Source: Rhodoplanes sp.
GTDB taxonomy: Bacteria > Pseudomonadota > Alphaproteobacteria > Rhizobiales > Xanthobacteraceae
Reading direction: 5' to 3'
DNA: 64,000 nucleotides
Assembly: GCF_013377085.1 (NCBI RefSeq)
Contig: NZ_JACAAX010000010.1
Coordinates: forward strand, 1 to 64,000
A program made the translations under genes and the position numbers. The stretch's first letter is position 1, and every line of letters begins with the position of its first letter. Below are positions 29,540 through 39,498 of the stretch, one piece after another. The notes under the pieces are model-generated. The model searched no databases. It was not told the origin of the DNA and worked only from the letters and a program-made list of their open reading frames with translations.

Positions 29540-31807
29540 ATGCGCGGTGCGCTGGGCGGTCCGCGCGTGCTGTTACGGCGCCTCCGCGAGGTGATGGCGG
29601 AGCCGGTCAGCGCGCAGGAACGCCTCGACAAGATCGTGGTTCTGATCGCCGCGAACATGGTCGCGGAGGTGTGCTCCGTCTACGTGCTGCGCGTGGACGG
29701 CACACTTGAGCTGTATGCCACCGAGGGCCTCAACCGGCAGGCCGTCCACCTGACCGTGATGCGCTCCGACGAGGGCCTGGTCGGCCTGGTCGCCACCGAG
29801 GCGAGCGCCATCAACCTCTCCGACGCGCAGGCGCATCCGGCCTTCTCGTACCGGCCCGAGACCGGCGAGGAAATCTACCGCTCGTTCCTGGGCGTGCCGA
29901 TCCTGCGGGCCGGCAACACGCTCGGCGTCCTGGTCGTCCAGAATCGCGCGCGCAGGACCTATTCCGAGGAAGAGGTCGAGGCGCTGCAGACCACCGCGAT
30001 GGTGCTGGCCGAGATGATCGCCTCGGGCGAGCTCACCTCGCTGGCCCAGCCCGGGGCCGAGCCCGCGGTGCGGCGGCCCGTCCACGTCAACGGGGCGGCC
30101 CTGACCGACTCGATCGCGCTCGGCCACGTGGTGCTGCACGAGCCACGCGTCGTCATCACCAATTTCATCGCCGACGACATCCAGAAGGAGCTGCACCGGC
30201 TCGGCATCGCCATCGAGACGCTGCGCGCCGAGCTCGACCTGATGTTGGAGAGCGGCGAGGTGGCGGAGGGCGGCGAGCACCGCGACGTGCTCGAGGCCTA
30301 CCGCATGTTCGCCCATGACCGCGGCTGGGTGCACAAGCTCGAGGAGGCGGTGCTCACCGGCCTGACGGCGGAGGCCGCCGTCGAGCGCGTGCAGTCGGAC
30401 ACCCGCGCCCGCATGCTGCGCCAGACCGACCCGTATCTGCGCGAGCGCCTGCACGACTTCGACGATCTCGCCCATCGGCTGCAGCGCCAGCTCCTCGGCT
30501 ACGACCACGCGCCGACCCGCGACAAGCTGCCCGAGCATGCCATCATCGTGGCCCGCTCGATGGGCCCCGCCGCACTGCTCGACTACGACCGCAACCGGCT
30601 GCGCGGCCTGGTGCTCGAGGAGGGCGGCGCCAACTCGCATGTGGCGATCGTCGCCCGCGCGCTCGGCATCGCCGCGGTCGGCGAGGTGCCGAACGCCACC
30701 GGCCTGGCCGATCCCGGCGACGGCATCATCGTCGACGGCGTCACCGGCGACGTGCACATCCGGCCGTCCCCCGACATGGAAGCGGCCTATGTGGAACGAG
30801 TGCGGCTGCGCGCCCGCCGCCAGCTCCAGTATCTCAGCCTGCGCGACCGGCCGTGCGTCACCAAGGACGGCCAGCCGATCACGCTGATGATCAATGCCGG
30901 CCTGCCGGTCGACCTGCCGCATCTCACCGAGACCGGCGCGGCCGGCATCGGCCTGTTCCGCACCGAGCTGCAGTTCATGGTGGCGGCGCAGTTCCCGCGC
31001 ACCAGCGAGCAGCTCTCGCTGTATCGTAACGTGCTCGATGCCGCCGGCGGCCAGCCGGTGGTGTTCCGCACGCTCGACATCGGCGGCGACAAGGTGCTGC
31101 CCTACATGCGCAACTACGAGGAGGAGAACCCGGCGCTCGGCTGGCGCGCGATCCGCCTCGGCCTCGACCGGCCCGGCCTGTTGCGCAGCCAGGTGCGCGC
31201 CATGCTGCGCGCCGCCTCGGGACGCGAGCTGCGCATCATGTTCCCGATGGTCGCCGCCGTGCAGGAGTTCGACGAGGCCAAGGGCCTGGTCGAGCGCGAG
31301 CTGACCCATCTGCGCCGGCACGGCCACCGCCTGCCCGAGCGCGTCGAGGTCGGCACCATGCTGGAGGTGCCGTCGCTGCTGTTCCAGCTCGACGAGCTGC
31401 TGGACCGCGTCGATTTCCTCTCCGTCGGGTCGAACGACCTCCTGCAGTTCTTCTACGCCGCCGACCGCGGCAATTCGCGCGTCGCCAACCGGTTCGACCC
31501 GTTGTCGGTGCCGGTGCTGCGCGCCCTCAAGCTGATCGTCGAGCGCGGCCATGCGCACAGCAAGTCGGTGACGCTGTGCGGCGAGCTCGCCTCGAAGCCG
31601 ATCGGCGCGCTCGCGCTGATCGCCATCGGCTTCCGCGCCTTCTCGGTGCTGCCTTCGGCGGTCGGTCCCGTGAAGGCGATGCTGCTCGACCTCGACGCCG
31701 GCAAGGCGGAGCGACTGATCGCCTCGCTGATGGCGATGCCGCTCGGCAGCGCCTCGATCCGTGCCGAGCTCACCGCCTTCGCCGAGGCCGAAGGCCTGAC
31801 CCTGTGA
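29540..31807 (+). CDS. ptsP: Phosphoenolpyruvate-protein phosphotransferase of the nitrogen PTS (EI-Ntr)
   Basis: A 755-residue enzyme I paralogue. An N-terminal GAF domain (about residues 20-165) is the nitrogen-PTS hallmark and may sense glutamine. Next come the PEP-utilising N-domain, the phosphohistidine loop EEGGANSHVAI, and the C-terminal PEP-binding barrel with GIGLFRTELQFM, FRTLDIGGDK and SVGSNDLLQFFYAADR. It starts the phosphorelay from PEP to NPr and EIIA-Ntr. A good ribosome site (GGAAGGA) precedes ATG. No ptsO or ptsN is nearby; prfA follows after 12 bases. Confidence 0.94.
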   Translation: MRGALGGPRVLLRRLREVMAEPVSAQERLDKIVVLIAANMVAEVCSVYVLRVDGTLELYATEGLNRQAVHLTVMRSDEGLVGLVATEASAINLSDAQAHPAFSYRPETGEEIYRSFLGVPILRAGNTLGVLVVQNRARRTYSEEEVEALQTTAMVLAEMIASGELTSLAQPGAEPAVRRPVHVNGAALTDSIALGHVVLHEPRVVITNFIADDIQKELHRLGIAIETLRAELDLMLESGEVAEGGEHRDVLEAYRMFAHDRGWVHKLEEAVLTGLTAEAAVERVQSDTRARMLRQTDPYLRERLHDFDDLAHRLQRQLLGYDHAPTRDKLPEHAIIVARSMGPAALLDYDRNRLRGLVLEEGGANSHVAIVARALGIAAVGEVPNATGLADPGDGIIVDGVTGDVHIRPSPDMEAAYVERVRLRARRQLQYLSLRDRPCVTKDGQPITLMINAGLPVDLPHLTETGAAGIGLFRTELQFMVAAQFPRTSEQLSLYRNVLDAAGGQPVVFRTLDIGGDKVLPYMRNYEEENPALGWRAIRLGLDRPGLLRSQVRAMLRAASGRELRIMFPMVAAVQEFDEAKGLVERELTHLRRHGHRLPERVEVGTMLEVPSLLFQLDELLDRVDFLSVGSNDLLQFFYAADRGNSRVANRFDPLSVPVLRALKLIVERGHAHSKSVTLCGELASKPIGALALIAIGFRAFSVLPSAVGPVKAMLLDLDAGKAERLIASLMAMPLGSASIRAELTAFAEAEGLTL

Positions 31808-31819
31808 GGCGATGCCGCC

Positions 31820-32899
31820 ATGCTGCCGCACGTGAAGCTCGATGCGCTGGTGACGCGCCATGCCGCGCTCCAGGCGGAGCTTGCCGGCAAGCTGCCGCCC
31901 GAGAGCTTCGTGCGGCTGTCGCGTGAGCTCGCCGAGCTCACCCCGATCGTCGAGAAGGTGACGCGCTACACGGATCTGCTGCGCGAGATCGACGACGTCG
32001 CGGCGATCGCCGCCGATCCGGCGAGCGACAGCGAGTTGCGCGACATCGCGGCCGCCGAGAAGGCGACCCTGGAGGAGACCCGCGAGAGCCTCGAGCAGGA
32101 CATCAAGCTCGCGCTCATCCCCAAGGACGCCATGGACGAGCGCAACGTGATCCTCGAGATCCGCGCCGGCACGGGCGGCGACGAGGCGGCGCTGTTCGCC
32201 GGCGATCTGTTCCGCATGTACGAGCGCTACGCCGCGCAGCGCGGCTGGAAGACCGAGATCATGTCGGCCAGCGAAGGCACCATGGGCGGCTACAAGGAGA
32301 TCGTCGCCGAGATCCGCGGCGCCGGCGCCTTCGCACGGCTGAAGTTCGAGTCGGGCGTGCACCGCGTCCAGCGGGTGCCCGACACCGAAGGGTCCGGCCG
32401 CATCCACACCTCGGCCGCCACCGTCGCGGTGCTGCCCGAGGTCGAGGAGGTCGACATCGCCATCAACGAGGCGGACCTCAAGATCGACACCATGCGGTCG
32501 AGCGGCGCCGGCGGACAGCACGTCAACAAGACCGAGTCGGCGATCCGGGTGACGCATATGCCGAGCGGCATCGTCGTGTTCGTCCAGGAGGAGCGCTCGC
32601 AGCACCGCAACCGCGCCAAGGCGATGGCGATGTTGCGGGCGCGCCTCTACGACCAGGAGCAGCAGAAGCGCGATGCGGCGCGCGCCGCCGAGCGGCGCGG
32701 CCAGGTCGGCTCCGGCGACCGCTCCGAGCGCATCCGAACTTATAATTTCCCGCAGGGTCGCGTCACCGACCACCGCATCAACCTGACTCTCTACAAGCTG
32801 CCGCAAGTGATGGAAGGCGAGGCGCTCGGCGAGTTCGTCGACGCGCTGGTGACCGAGCACAATGCCGCGCTGCTCGCCGCCGAAAGCGGCGCGGTATGA
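31820..32899 (+). CDS. prfA: Peptide chain release factor 1
   Basis: A 359-residue class I release factor that reads UAA and UAG. The peptidyl-hydrolysis GGQ loop is [17 protein letters not shown] (about residues 230-246). The codon-recognition region ends at [21 protein letters not shown], with the preceding [15 protein letters not shown]. The N-terminal coiled-coil domain is intact. It is followed by a small membrane ORF and prmC, whose product methylates the GGQ glutamine, so the cluster is functionally matched. Confidence 0.96.
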   Translation: MLPHVKLDALVTRHAALQAELAGKLPPESFVRLSRELAELTPIVEKVTRYTDLLREIDDVAAIAADPASDSELRDIAAAEKATLEETRESLEQDIKLALIPKDAMDERNVILEIRAGTGGDEAALFAGDLFRMYERYAAQRGWKTEIMSASEGTMGGYKEIVAEIRGAGAFARLKFESGVHRVQRVPDTEGSGRIHTSAATVAVLPEVEEVDIAINEADLKIDTMRSSGAGGQHVNKTESAIRVTHMPSGIVVFVQEERSQHRNRAKAMAMLRARLYDQEQQKRDAARAAERRGQVGSGDRSERIRTYNFPQGRVTDHRINLTLYKLPQVMEGEALGEFVDALVTEHNAALLAAESGAV

Positions 32900-32950
32900 C
32901 GCCCCGCATCCCTGACGCATGTCGACCCGACGCGATTCGGACGTGACCCC

Positions 32951-33130
32951 ATGCACAAGCCGCGATTTCCTCTCCGCTGGCGGCACCGGTTTCTCAGGGT
33001 GCTGGCGCCGCGCACCTGGCAGGGACGCTTCATCCAGCTCGTGCTCGCGACCGCGGTGCTGATCGCGGCGCTCTACTGGACCGGCCATTTCGCAGTGATC
33101 GCGGCGCTGTGGTCGCGATGGACCGGCTGA
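32951..33130 (+). CDS. Small predicted membrane protein between prfA and prmC
   Basis: A 59-residue frame starting ATG at 32951 and ending TGA at 33128-33130. The N-terminal third is very basic (MHKPRFPLRWRHRFLR), then a hydrophobic segment (FIQLVLATAVLIAALYW, about residues 31-47) could span the membrane with the basic end inside. It overlaps the prmC start by 13 bases in another frame, which would couple the two. The ribosome site is poor. Whether it is translated is uncertain; its charge pattern and position make it more than a random frame. Confidence 0.45.
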   Translation: MHKPRFPLRWRHRFLRVLAPRTWQGRFIQLVLATAVLIAALYWTGHFAVIAALWSRWTG

Positions 33131-34005
33131 TCGTCGCGCCCGGCCTGCCGATCGGCGCCGCGCGCCGCGCGCTTGCCGCGGCTCTGCGCGGGGCAGGATG
33201 CGACACGCCGGAGCTCGATGCGCGCCTGCTGATCGGCCACGCGCTCGGGCTCGATCACGCCGGCCTCGCCGTCGCCGCCGAGCGCCCGCTGTCCGCCGAC
33301 GAGGCGAGGCGCATCGACGCGCTGGCGCAGCGCCGGCGCGCTCACGAGCCGGTCTCACGGATTCTTGGTTCGCGCGAGTTCTGGAGCCTGCCGCTCGCGG
33401 TGACGCCCGCCGTGCTCGATCCGCGTCCCGACACCGAGACCGTGGTGACGGCGGCGCTCGCCGCCATTGACGCGCGCCATGGCCGCGGCGCGGTGCGCCG
33501 CATCGCCGATCTCGGCACCGGCTCCGGCGCGCTGCTGCTGGCGCTGTTGTCCGAGCTGCCGCAGGCGCACGGCATCGGCACCGATCGCAGCCTCGCAGCC
33601 CTCGCCGTGGCAGGTGAGAATGCGCGACGTCTCGGCCTCGTCACACGCGCCGCGTTCGTCGCCTGCGACTACGGCTCGGCACTCGCGGGCGGCCTCGACC
33701 TCGTCGTCTCCAACCCGCCCTATATCCGCAGCACCGACATCGCCACCTTGGCGCCGGAGGTGCGCGACCACGATCCGCATCTCGCGCTCGACGGCGGGCC
33801 GGACGGGCTCGACGCCTATCGGGCGATCGCGGCGGACGCGCCGCGCCTGCTCGCACCGGGCGGCACCCTGGTGGTCGAGGTCGGCGCCGGTCAGGCCGCC
33901 GCGGTTGTCGCTTTGTTCGATACGTCCGGACTCGACACGAACCGGTCGCCGCATCCGGACTTTTCCGGAGTTCTTCGAGCCGTCATGGCGCAACAGCAGA
34001 CCTGA
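33118..34005 (+). CDS. prmC: Peptide chain release factor N5-glutamine methyltransferase
   Basis: A 295-residue SAM-dependent methyltransferase that modifies the GGQ glutamine of release factors. Motif I is RIADLGTGSGALLLALL and the signature glutamine-binding SNPPYI lies near residue 197, followed by LALDGGPDGLDAYR. The N-terminal helical domain shows the usual DARLLIGHALG. ATG at 33118 is taken as start; a GTG at 33109 is an alternative. The pairing with prfA is the classic arrangement. Confidence 0.94.
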   Translation: MDRLIVAPGLPIGAARRALAAALRGAGCDTPELDARLLIGHALGLDHAGLAVAAERPLSADEARRIDALAQRRRAHEPVSRILGSREFWSLPLAVTPAVLDPRPDTETVVTAALAAIDARHGRGAVRRIADLGTGSGALLLALLSELPQAHGIGTDRSLAALAVAGENARRLGLVTRAAFVACDYGSALAGGLDLVVSNPPYIRSTDIATLAPEVRDHDPHLALDGGPDGLDAYRAIAADAPRLLAPGGTLVVEVGAGQAAAVVALFDTSGLDTNRSPHPDFSGVLRAVMAQQQT

Positions 34006-34475
34006 TATACAAATTCGAAAGTCTTTCCCAACCTCCGACAAAAAAGAACTTGATTATCCAGCGAGAGCGACTAGTTTCCGCTTACGGAATCGACCTGGGT
34101 TGGGGTTGAGACGCTGCATAGGAAGCCCGGAGCAAGGCTCGGCGAGGCAAGCAGCGTCGACGCGGTCAGCAAAATCCGATGAACAGGATTGGTGCTGCAC
34201 CACCCAGGATCGAGTTACTTCAACGGCTTCGGCGTGCGCTTCGGTTCGGTGGACTGCGAGCGGCGTGAGCATCGTGAGAGGTTGGCAGCGCCGCAGATGT
34301 GCTGCGGTCCAAGCTGAGCCATCAGAAGGCAAATTGTGGTGCGTCTGCGGACGCCCGCAGGGTATCGGCTGTGCGCGGTTGCAGCCGGTGGCGATCGGTC
34401 GTGGGCCGGTCCATGCAACCATTGATGTAACCGGTGGATGAACCGCCGCAATCAGAGGTGGCCGAAAGCCAAACC
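34006..34475. other. 470-base leader region upstream of DUF4167
   Basis: A long gap on the path from prmC to the DUF4167 gene. Its first 90 bases are A+T-rich and include TTGATT...TAGTTT as a weak promoter candidate. The rest is mixed and has a tight GGTGC-T-GCACC palindrome near 34190. No frame here has a ribosome site and recognisable protein. It may hold a promoter with a long untranslated leader or a small RNA, but the sequence does not prove either. Confidence 0.4.
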
Positions 34476-35177
34476 ATGAGAAACGGTCAGAACAACAAGC
34501 GCATGCGGGGGCGCAACCGCAAGAGCCACAATCCGCTCACCCGGGTCTACGAGTCGAACGGCCCTGACGTCAAAATCCGCGGCACCGCATCGCACATCGC
34601 CGAAAAGTACATGCAGTTGGCCCGCGACTCGCAATCGTCCAGCGATCCCGTTTCGGCAGAGAACTATTTTCAGCATGCCGAGCACTATTTTCGGCTGATC
34701 GCGACGGCCCAGGAGCAGTTCCGCCAGACCACGCCGTTCTATCGCGGCGAGGGCGGCCCGGGTGATCCCCGCGACGACATGGACGACGACGACGGTGACG
34801 ATCAGGGCCCGACGCAGGGCGCCGCCGATCAGCCCGCGTTCGGAACCCGCGACCCGCAGCCCTATCTGCCGCGCGATGCGCAGTTCTTCGTGCCGCGCGA
34901 ACAGCCTTATGTGCGCCAGCCGCAGCCTGCCCAGGGCGGTGGCGACGAAGGCATCGACCGCCTGCCCTCGTTCGTCACCGGCGGCGCAGCGCCGCAGCAG
35001 CAGTCGGCGCAGAATTTCACCCCCCCCAACGGCGGCTTCGAGGGCCAGAGCGGCCAGAACAGCGACCGCTTCCCGCTGCATCGCCGCCGCCGCCGTCATC
35101 GCGGCGTGCGCGGCGAGCCGGGCTCGGCCGGCGAGAGCGGCGACGAGGGATCCTCGTCGGGTCCGTCGCAGGACTGA
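34476..35177 (+). CDS. DUF4167 domain protein
   Basis: A 233-residue protein. The N-terminal 85 residues are the conserved DUF4167 region: MRNGQNNKRMRGRNRKSHNPL, then VYESNGPDVKIRGTASHIAEKY and a helical NYFQHAEHYFRL. It is strongly basic at the start, suggesting RNA or DNA binding. The remainder is low-complexity, rich in Gln, Pro and Asp, ending in an RRRRRH patch and a Ser/Gly/Glu tail. ATG at 34476 matches the family start; 42 bases of open frame precede it. It lies after prmC throughout Rhizobiales; function unknown. Confidence 0.88.
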   Translation: MRNGQNNKRMRGRNRKSHNPLTRVYESNGPDVKIRGTASHIAEKYMQLARDSQSSSDPVSAENYFQHAEHYFRLIATAQEQFRQTTPFYRGEGGPGDPRDDMDDDDGDDQGPTQGAADQPAFGTRDPQPYLPRDAQFFVPREQPYVRQPQPAQGGGDEGIDRLPSFVTGGAAPQQQSAQNFTPPNGGFEGQSGQNSDRFPLHRRRRRHRGVRGEPGSAGESGDEGSSSGPSQD

Positions 35178-35216
35178 AGCCTCCCAATCCAAACGAGTGC
35201 CATCGCACAATCAAAA

Positions 35217-35246
35217 CGCCGTCACGCGTGGTGACGGCGATTTTGC
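35217..35246 (+). terminator. Rho-independent terminator after DUF4167
   Basis: A 9-base-pair stem CGCCGTCAC / GTGACGGCG with a GCGTG loop, followed by ATTTTGCTT. AATCAAAA on the other side makes it potentially bidirectional for the convergent phosphoketolase gene. Confidence 0.8.
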
Positions 35247-35323
35247 TTGTGGGCGAACGCCGAAGGATTAGTCCGACAGGATGGCCGGCGCCGGCGCCCG
35301 TCGGCGCGACAGCGGCACAAGCT

Positions 35324-37732
35324 CTAGTCCCCGCCCTTCACCGTCGTGCCGCCGGGCCAGGTCCAGCCCGTAATCTCCGGCATGTCCTCGCCGTGGCGGA
35401 TCACATAGGCACGGTGCTCGGTCCTCTTGTCGCGCAAAAGCTGCTTCACGTGCGCGGCCGTGACGGCGAGGCCGGGGACGCGGTCGATCACGTCCATGGC
35501 GAGGCGGAAGCGGTCGAGATCGTTGATCACCATCATGTCGAACGGCGTCGTCGTGGTGCCCTCCTCCTTGTAGCCGCGCACATGGATGTTGTCGTGGTTG
35601 GTACGACGATAGGCGAGGCGGTGGATCAGGTACGGATAGCCGTGGAAGGCGAAGATCACGGGCCGGTCGCGAGTGAACAGTGAATCGAAGTCCCGATCGC
35701 TCAGACCGTGCGGATGCTCGCTCTCCGGCTGCAGCGTCATCAGGTCGACCACGTTGACGACGCGGATCTTCAAGGCGGGCAGATGCTCGCGCAGCAGGGC
35801 GACGGCGGCGAGCGTCTCCAGCGTCGGCACGTCGCCGGCGCAGGCCATCACCACGTCGGGCGTTTCGCCCTGGTCGTTGGAGGCAAAGTCGAAGATGCCG
35901 ATGCCGGCGGCGACGTGGCGGATCGCCGCCTCGATGTCGAGCCACTGCGGCGCCGGCTGCTTGCCGGCGACGATGACGTTGATGCGGTCCCAGGTGCGCA
36001 GGACATGGTCCGTGACGGCCAGCAGCGTGTTGGCGTCGGGCGGCAGATAGACCCGCACCACGTCCGCCTTCTTGTTGATCACCACGTCGATGAAGCCAGG
36101 ATCCTGATGCGTGAAGCCGTTGTGGTCCTGCCGCCAGACATGCGAGGTGAGCAGATAGTTGAACGAGGCGATCGCGCCGCGCCACGGCAGGCCGCGCGCC
36201 ACCTTGAGCCACTTGGCGTGCTGGTTGAACATCGAGTCGACGATGTGGACGAAGGCCTCATAGCAGGAGAACAGGCCGTGGCGGCCGGTGAGCAGATAGC
36301 CTTCGAGCCAGCCCTGGCAGAGATGCTCGCTCAGCACCTCCATGACGCGGCCCTGGCGGGCGAGATGCACGTCGTAGGGCTCGATCGTCTCCTGCCAGAC
36401 CCGCTCGGTCGCCTCGAACACGGCGTCGAGCCGATTGGAGGACGTCTCGTCCGGCCCCATCAGGCGAAAGTTTCGTGCCGCCTCGTTGAGGCGGATCACA
36501 TCGCGCAGATAGGTGCCCATCACGCGCGTCGCCTCGCCCGTGGTGGCGCCCGGCGCCTCCACCGCGACCGCATGGATACGCAGATCCGGCAGCGCCAGCG
36601 CGCCGCGCAGCCCGGCATTGGCGTGCGGGTTGGCACCCATGCGGCGCGGGCCTGACGGCGCGAGCGTCGCGATGTCGTCGCGCAGGCGCCCCGCCTCGTC
36701 GAACAGCTCGGCGGGCCGGTAGCCGTGCATCCAGTCCTCGAGCAGCTTCAGATGCGCCGGGTTTTCGCGCGGGTCCGTGATCGGGACCTGGTGGGCGCGC
36801 CAGAACCCCTCGACCCTCTTGCCGTCGACCTCCTTCGGGCCGGTCCAGCCTTTCGGGCTGCGCAGCACAATCACGGGCCAGCGCGGCGGGGGCTCGTCCC
36901 GTTGCGCGTCGCGTCGTGCCGACGACTGGATCGCCGCGATCTGGTCGAGCGCGCGGTCGAGCGTCGCCGCCATCAGGCGGTGCATCGCCATCGGCTCGTC
37001 GCCGACGACGAACAGCGGCTCCCAGCCGAGCCCGCGGAACATGGCGGCAATCTCGTCGTCCGCCATGCGGCCCAGCACGGTCGGATTGGCGATCTTGTAG
37101 CCGTTGAGATGCAGGATCGGCAGCACGGCGCCGTCGTGCACCGGATCGAGGAATTTTATCGACTGCCACGCGCCGGCGAGCGGGCCGGTCTCCGCCTCGC
37201 CGTCGCCGACTACGCAGGCGACCACGAGAGCCGGATTGTCGAACGCCGCCCCGAAGGCGTGAGCGAGCGAATAGCCGAGCTCGCCGCCCTCGTGGATCGA
37301 GCCCGGCGCCTCCGGCGCCGCATGGCTCGGAATGCCGCCCGGGAACGAGAACTGGCGAAAAAGCTTTTGCAGGCCCTCCGCGTCGCGGCCGATGTCGGGA
37401 TAGATCTCCGAATAGCTGCCCTCGAGATACGTGTTCGCCACCATGGCGGGGCCGCCATGACCAGGGCCGCACACAAAAATCATGTCGAGGTCGCGCGCCA
37501 CGATAACGCGGTCGAGATGCACATAGACGAAGCTCAGGCCCGGCGACGTGCCCCAATGGCCGAGCAGTCGCGGCTTGATGTGCTCGCGCCGGAGCGGCTC
37601 GCGCAGCAGCGGATTGTCGAGGAGATAAATCTGCCCGACCGTGAGATAGTTCGCGGCGCGCCACCAGGCGTCCATGCGGGCGAGAAGCGTCTCGTCGAGG
37701 CCGCTCGCGGCTGCGGCTGTGGTCTGGTCCAT
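35324..37732 (-). CDS. xfp: Xylulose-5-phosphate/fructose-6-phosphate phosphoketolase
   Basis: An 802-residue thiamine diphosphate enzyme that splits xylulose-5-P (or fructose-6-P) with phosphate to acetyl phosphate and an aldose phosphate. Conserved features include [13 protein letters not shown], the TPP-binding [43 protein letters not shown] and [18 protein letters not shown]. Full family length. A strong GAGGAGA site precedes the ATG. In rhizobia and methylotrophs such genes are often induced under low oxygen or on sugars, but no FixK-like box is seen upstream here. No acetate kinase gene adjoins. Confidence 0.95.
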   Translation of the reverse strand: MDQTTAAAASGLDETLLARMDAWWRAANYLTVGQIYLLDNPLLREPLRREHIKPRLLGHWGTSPGLSFVYVHLDRVIVARDLDMIFVCGPGHGGPAMVANTYLEGSYSEIYPDIGRDAEGLQKLFRQFSFPGGIPSHAAPEAPGSIHEGGELGYSLAHAFGAAFDNPALVVACVVGDGEAETGPLAGAWQSIKFLDPVHDGAVLPILHLNGYKIANPTVLGRMADDEIAAMFRGLGWEPLFVVGDEPMAMHRLMAATLDRALDQIAAIQSSARRDAQRDEPPPRWPVIVLRSPKGWTGPKEVDGKRVEGFWRAHQVPITDPRENPAHLKLLEDWMHGYRPAELFDEAGRLRDDIATLAPSGPRRMGANPHANAGLRGALALPDLRIHAVAVEAPGATTGEATRVMGTYLRDVIRLNEAARNFRLMGPDETSSNRLDAVFEATERVWQETIEPYDVHLARQGRVMEVLSEHLCQGWLEGYLLTGRHGLFSCYEAFVHIVDSMFNQHAKWLKVARGLPWRGAIASFNYLLTSHVWRQDHNGFTHQDPGFIDVVINKKADVVRVYLPPDANTLLAVTDHVLRTWDRINVIVAGKQPAPQWLDIEAAIRHVAAGIGIFDFASNDQGETPDVVMACAGDVPTLETLAAVALLREHLPALKIRVVNVVDLMTLQPESEHPHGLSDRDFDSLFTRDRPVIFAFHGYPYLIHRLAYRRTNHDNIHVRGYKEEGTTTTPFDMMVINDLDRFRLAMDVIDRVPGLAVTAAHVKQLLRDKRTEHRAYVIRHGEDMPEITGWTWPGGTTVKGGD

Positions 37733-37772
37733 GTCTGTCTCCTCGCCGCTGGTTGGCGTCGCCGTCTTCTCC

Positions 37773-37840
37773 GCTCATGCCCGCGAAAGCAGGCATCCAG
37801 GTGCGCGGTCCTGGGTCCCCGCTTTCGCGGGGACGAGCGG
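37773..37840. repeat. Extragenic palindromic repeat, family C
   Basis: Inverted repeat with arms CGCTCATGCCCGCGAAAGC and CCGCTTTCGCGGGGACGAGCG around a GGATCCAG-like core, lying between xfp and the TRAP genes. It resembles the CCCGCGAAAGCGGG class of rhizobial intergenic palindromes and is the only copy recognised here. Confidence 0.7.
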
Positions 37841-37926
37841 AACAGGGAACGCCCCGAGCACAACGTCTCGATGACGACTGCGGCCACATCCTGTCTGCAA
37901 CGATCCGACACGCTACTCCGTTCCCG

Positions 37927-39495
37927 TCATGGCCCGGCCAGCACGCCCGGCAACCAGGTGGCGAGCTGCGGCACGAACCACAGGAGAACCAGCGCGAAGA
38001 GCTGGATCAGCACGAACGGGATGGCACCGACATAGATGTGCGCCGTGGTGATCTCCTTGGGCGCGACGCCGCGCAGGAAGAACAAGGTCGGCCCGAGCGG
38101 CGGATGGATGTAGGATGTCTGCAGGTTGAGCGCGATCATCACGGCGAGCCACACCGGATCGACTCCGGGAAGCTGCAGCAGCGCCGGCGCGACGATCGGC
38201 ACGACGACGAAGATGATCTCGAAGGCGTCCATGACGAAGCCGAGCAGGAAGATCGCCAGCATCACGGTGAGCACGGCGCCGGCCGTGCCGCCCGGCAGAT
38301 CCGACAGCGCGCGGTGCACCAGGTCGTCGCCGCCGAGCCCGCGAAACACCAGGCTGAACAGCGTCGCCCCGATCAGGATCAGGAAGATCATGCTGGTGAC
38401 CTCGGCGGTGCGGGCCAGCACCGCCGTCAGCACGCCGGCGCGATAGACCTTTGCGACCGGCATGATCACCAGCACGGCGGCCACGGCCAGCAGGGCCGCC
38501 GGCAGCGCCGCGGCGATCTCGCCGTCGAAGATTTCGCGCGGCGCCGGGCCCTGGGCGGACAGCGCCCGCAGGGCGACCAGCACGGCCGCCATCGCAGCGA
38601 CCCAAAAGCCCCAGGCGCGCGGGTCGGAGCGCGCGGCCAAGAGCGTCGCGCCGAAGGCGCCGACCGCGGCCGCCTCGGTCGGCGTCGCCAGGCCGCCCAG
38701 GATCGAGCCCAGCACGGCGACGATCAGCAGGATCGGCGCGACCAGCACGGCGAGCACCTGCCGCAGCAGCGCGAGCCCGTGTGGCGCATCCGGATCGGGC
38801 GGGATCGCCGGCGAGGATTTCGGAACCACGATCGCCACGCCGATCAGGAACACCAGATAGAGCGCGACCAGCCCGAAGGCCGGCAGCATGGCGCCGGCGA
38901 ACAGGTCGCTCACCGTCACGGACTGGGGCGCGAAGTTGCCCTGCGCGAGCTGCGCCGCCTGGTAGGCGTTGCTCATCTGGTCGCCGAGCAGCACCAGCAC
39001 GGTGGCGGGCGGGAAGATCTGCGCGAGCGTCGCCGTGGCCACGACCGTTCCGGCGGCGAGCCGCTTGTCGTAGCCGTGCCGCAGCATGGTCGGCAGCACG
39101 ATCAGCCCCATCGTCACCGTGGTGGCGCCGACGATGCCTTTTGCCGCGGCGAGAAGCACGCCGACCAGGACCACCGCGACCGCCAGGCCGCCGCGCAAGG
39201 TGCCGAACAGGCGGCCCATCGCCTCCAACAGCTCCTCGGCGATACGTGAGCGTTCGAGCATCACGCCCATGAACACAAACAGCGGGATGGCGAGCAGCAC
39301 CTCGTTGGTCATCACCCCGAAAATGCGCTGCGGCAGGGCGCCGAGCAGCGCCGTGCCCATTACGCCGGCGAGGTCGCCGATCGCCACGAAGGCGAGCGCG
39401 ACGCCGGCGAGCGTCAGCGCCACCGGATAGCCGGCCATCAGCAGCGTGACGGCGGACACCACCATCAGGATCGCGAGAAGGTCGGGACCGCCCAT
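37927..39495 (-). CDS. dctM: TRAP transporter large permease (DctM type)
   Basis: A 522-residue membrane protein with about 13 helices. It opens with the DctM region LLAILMVVSAVTLLMAGYPVALTLAG, continues with IPLFVFMGVMLERS, GATTVTMGLIVLPTMLRHGYDK and, near the end, the family stretch LNLQTSYIHPPLGPTLFFLRG. It is longer than simple DctM proteins, as in the subgroup with an enlarged central loop. It would carry the substrate with sodium. The small-permease gene lies 3 bases upstream. No DctP binding protein is adjacent, so its substrate cannot be guessed. Confidence 0.92.
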   Translation of the reverse strand: MGGPDLLAILMVVSAVTLLMAGYPVALTLAGVALAFVAIGDLAGVMGTALLGALPQRIFGVMTNEVLLAIPLFVFMGVMLERSRIAEELLEAMGRLFGTLRGGLAVAVVLVGVLLAAAKGIVGATTVTMGLIVLPTMLRHGYDKRLAAGTVVATATLAQIFPPATVLVLLGDQMSNAYQAAQLAQGNFAPQSVTVSDLFAGAMLPAFGLVALYLVFLIGVAIVVPKSSPAIPPDPDAPHGLALLRQVLAVLVAPILLIVAVLGSILGGLATPTEAAAVGAFGATLLAARSDPRAWGFWVAAMAAVLVALRALSAQGPAPREIFDGEIAAALPAALLAVAAVLVIMPVAKVYRAGVLTAVLARTAEVTSMIFLILIGATLFSLVFRGLGGDDLVHRALSDLPGGTAGAVLTVMLAIFLLGFVMDAFEIIFVVVPIVAPALLQLPGVDPVWLAVMIALNLQTSYIHPPLGPTLFFLRGVAPKEITTAHIYVGAIPFVLIQLFALVLLWFVPQLATWLPGVLAGP

Positions 39496-39498
39496 GGA

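Noticed and set aside
29573-33358. 1261-codon minus-strand frame opposite ptsP, prfA and prmC
   Set aside because: It covers three certain genes and has no initiation site or recognisable domain; a codon-bias shadow.
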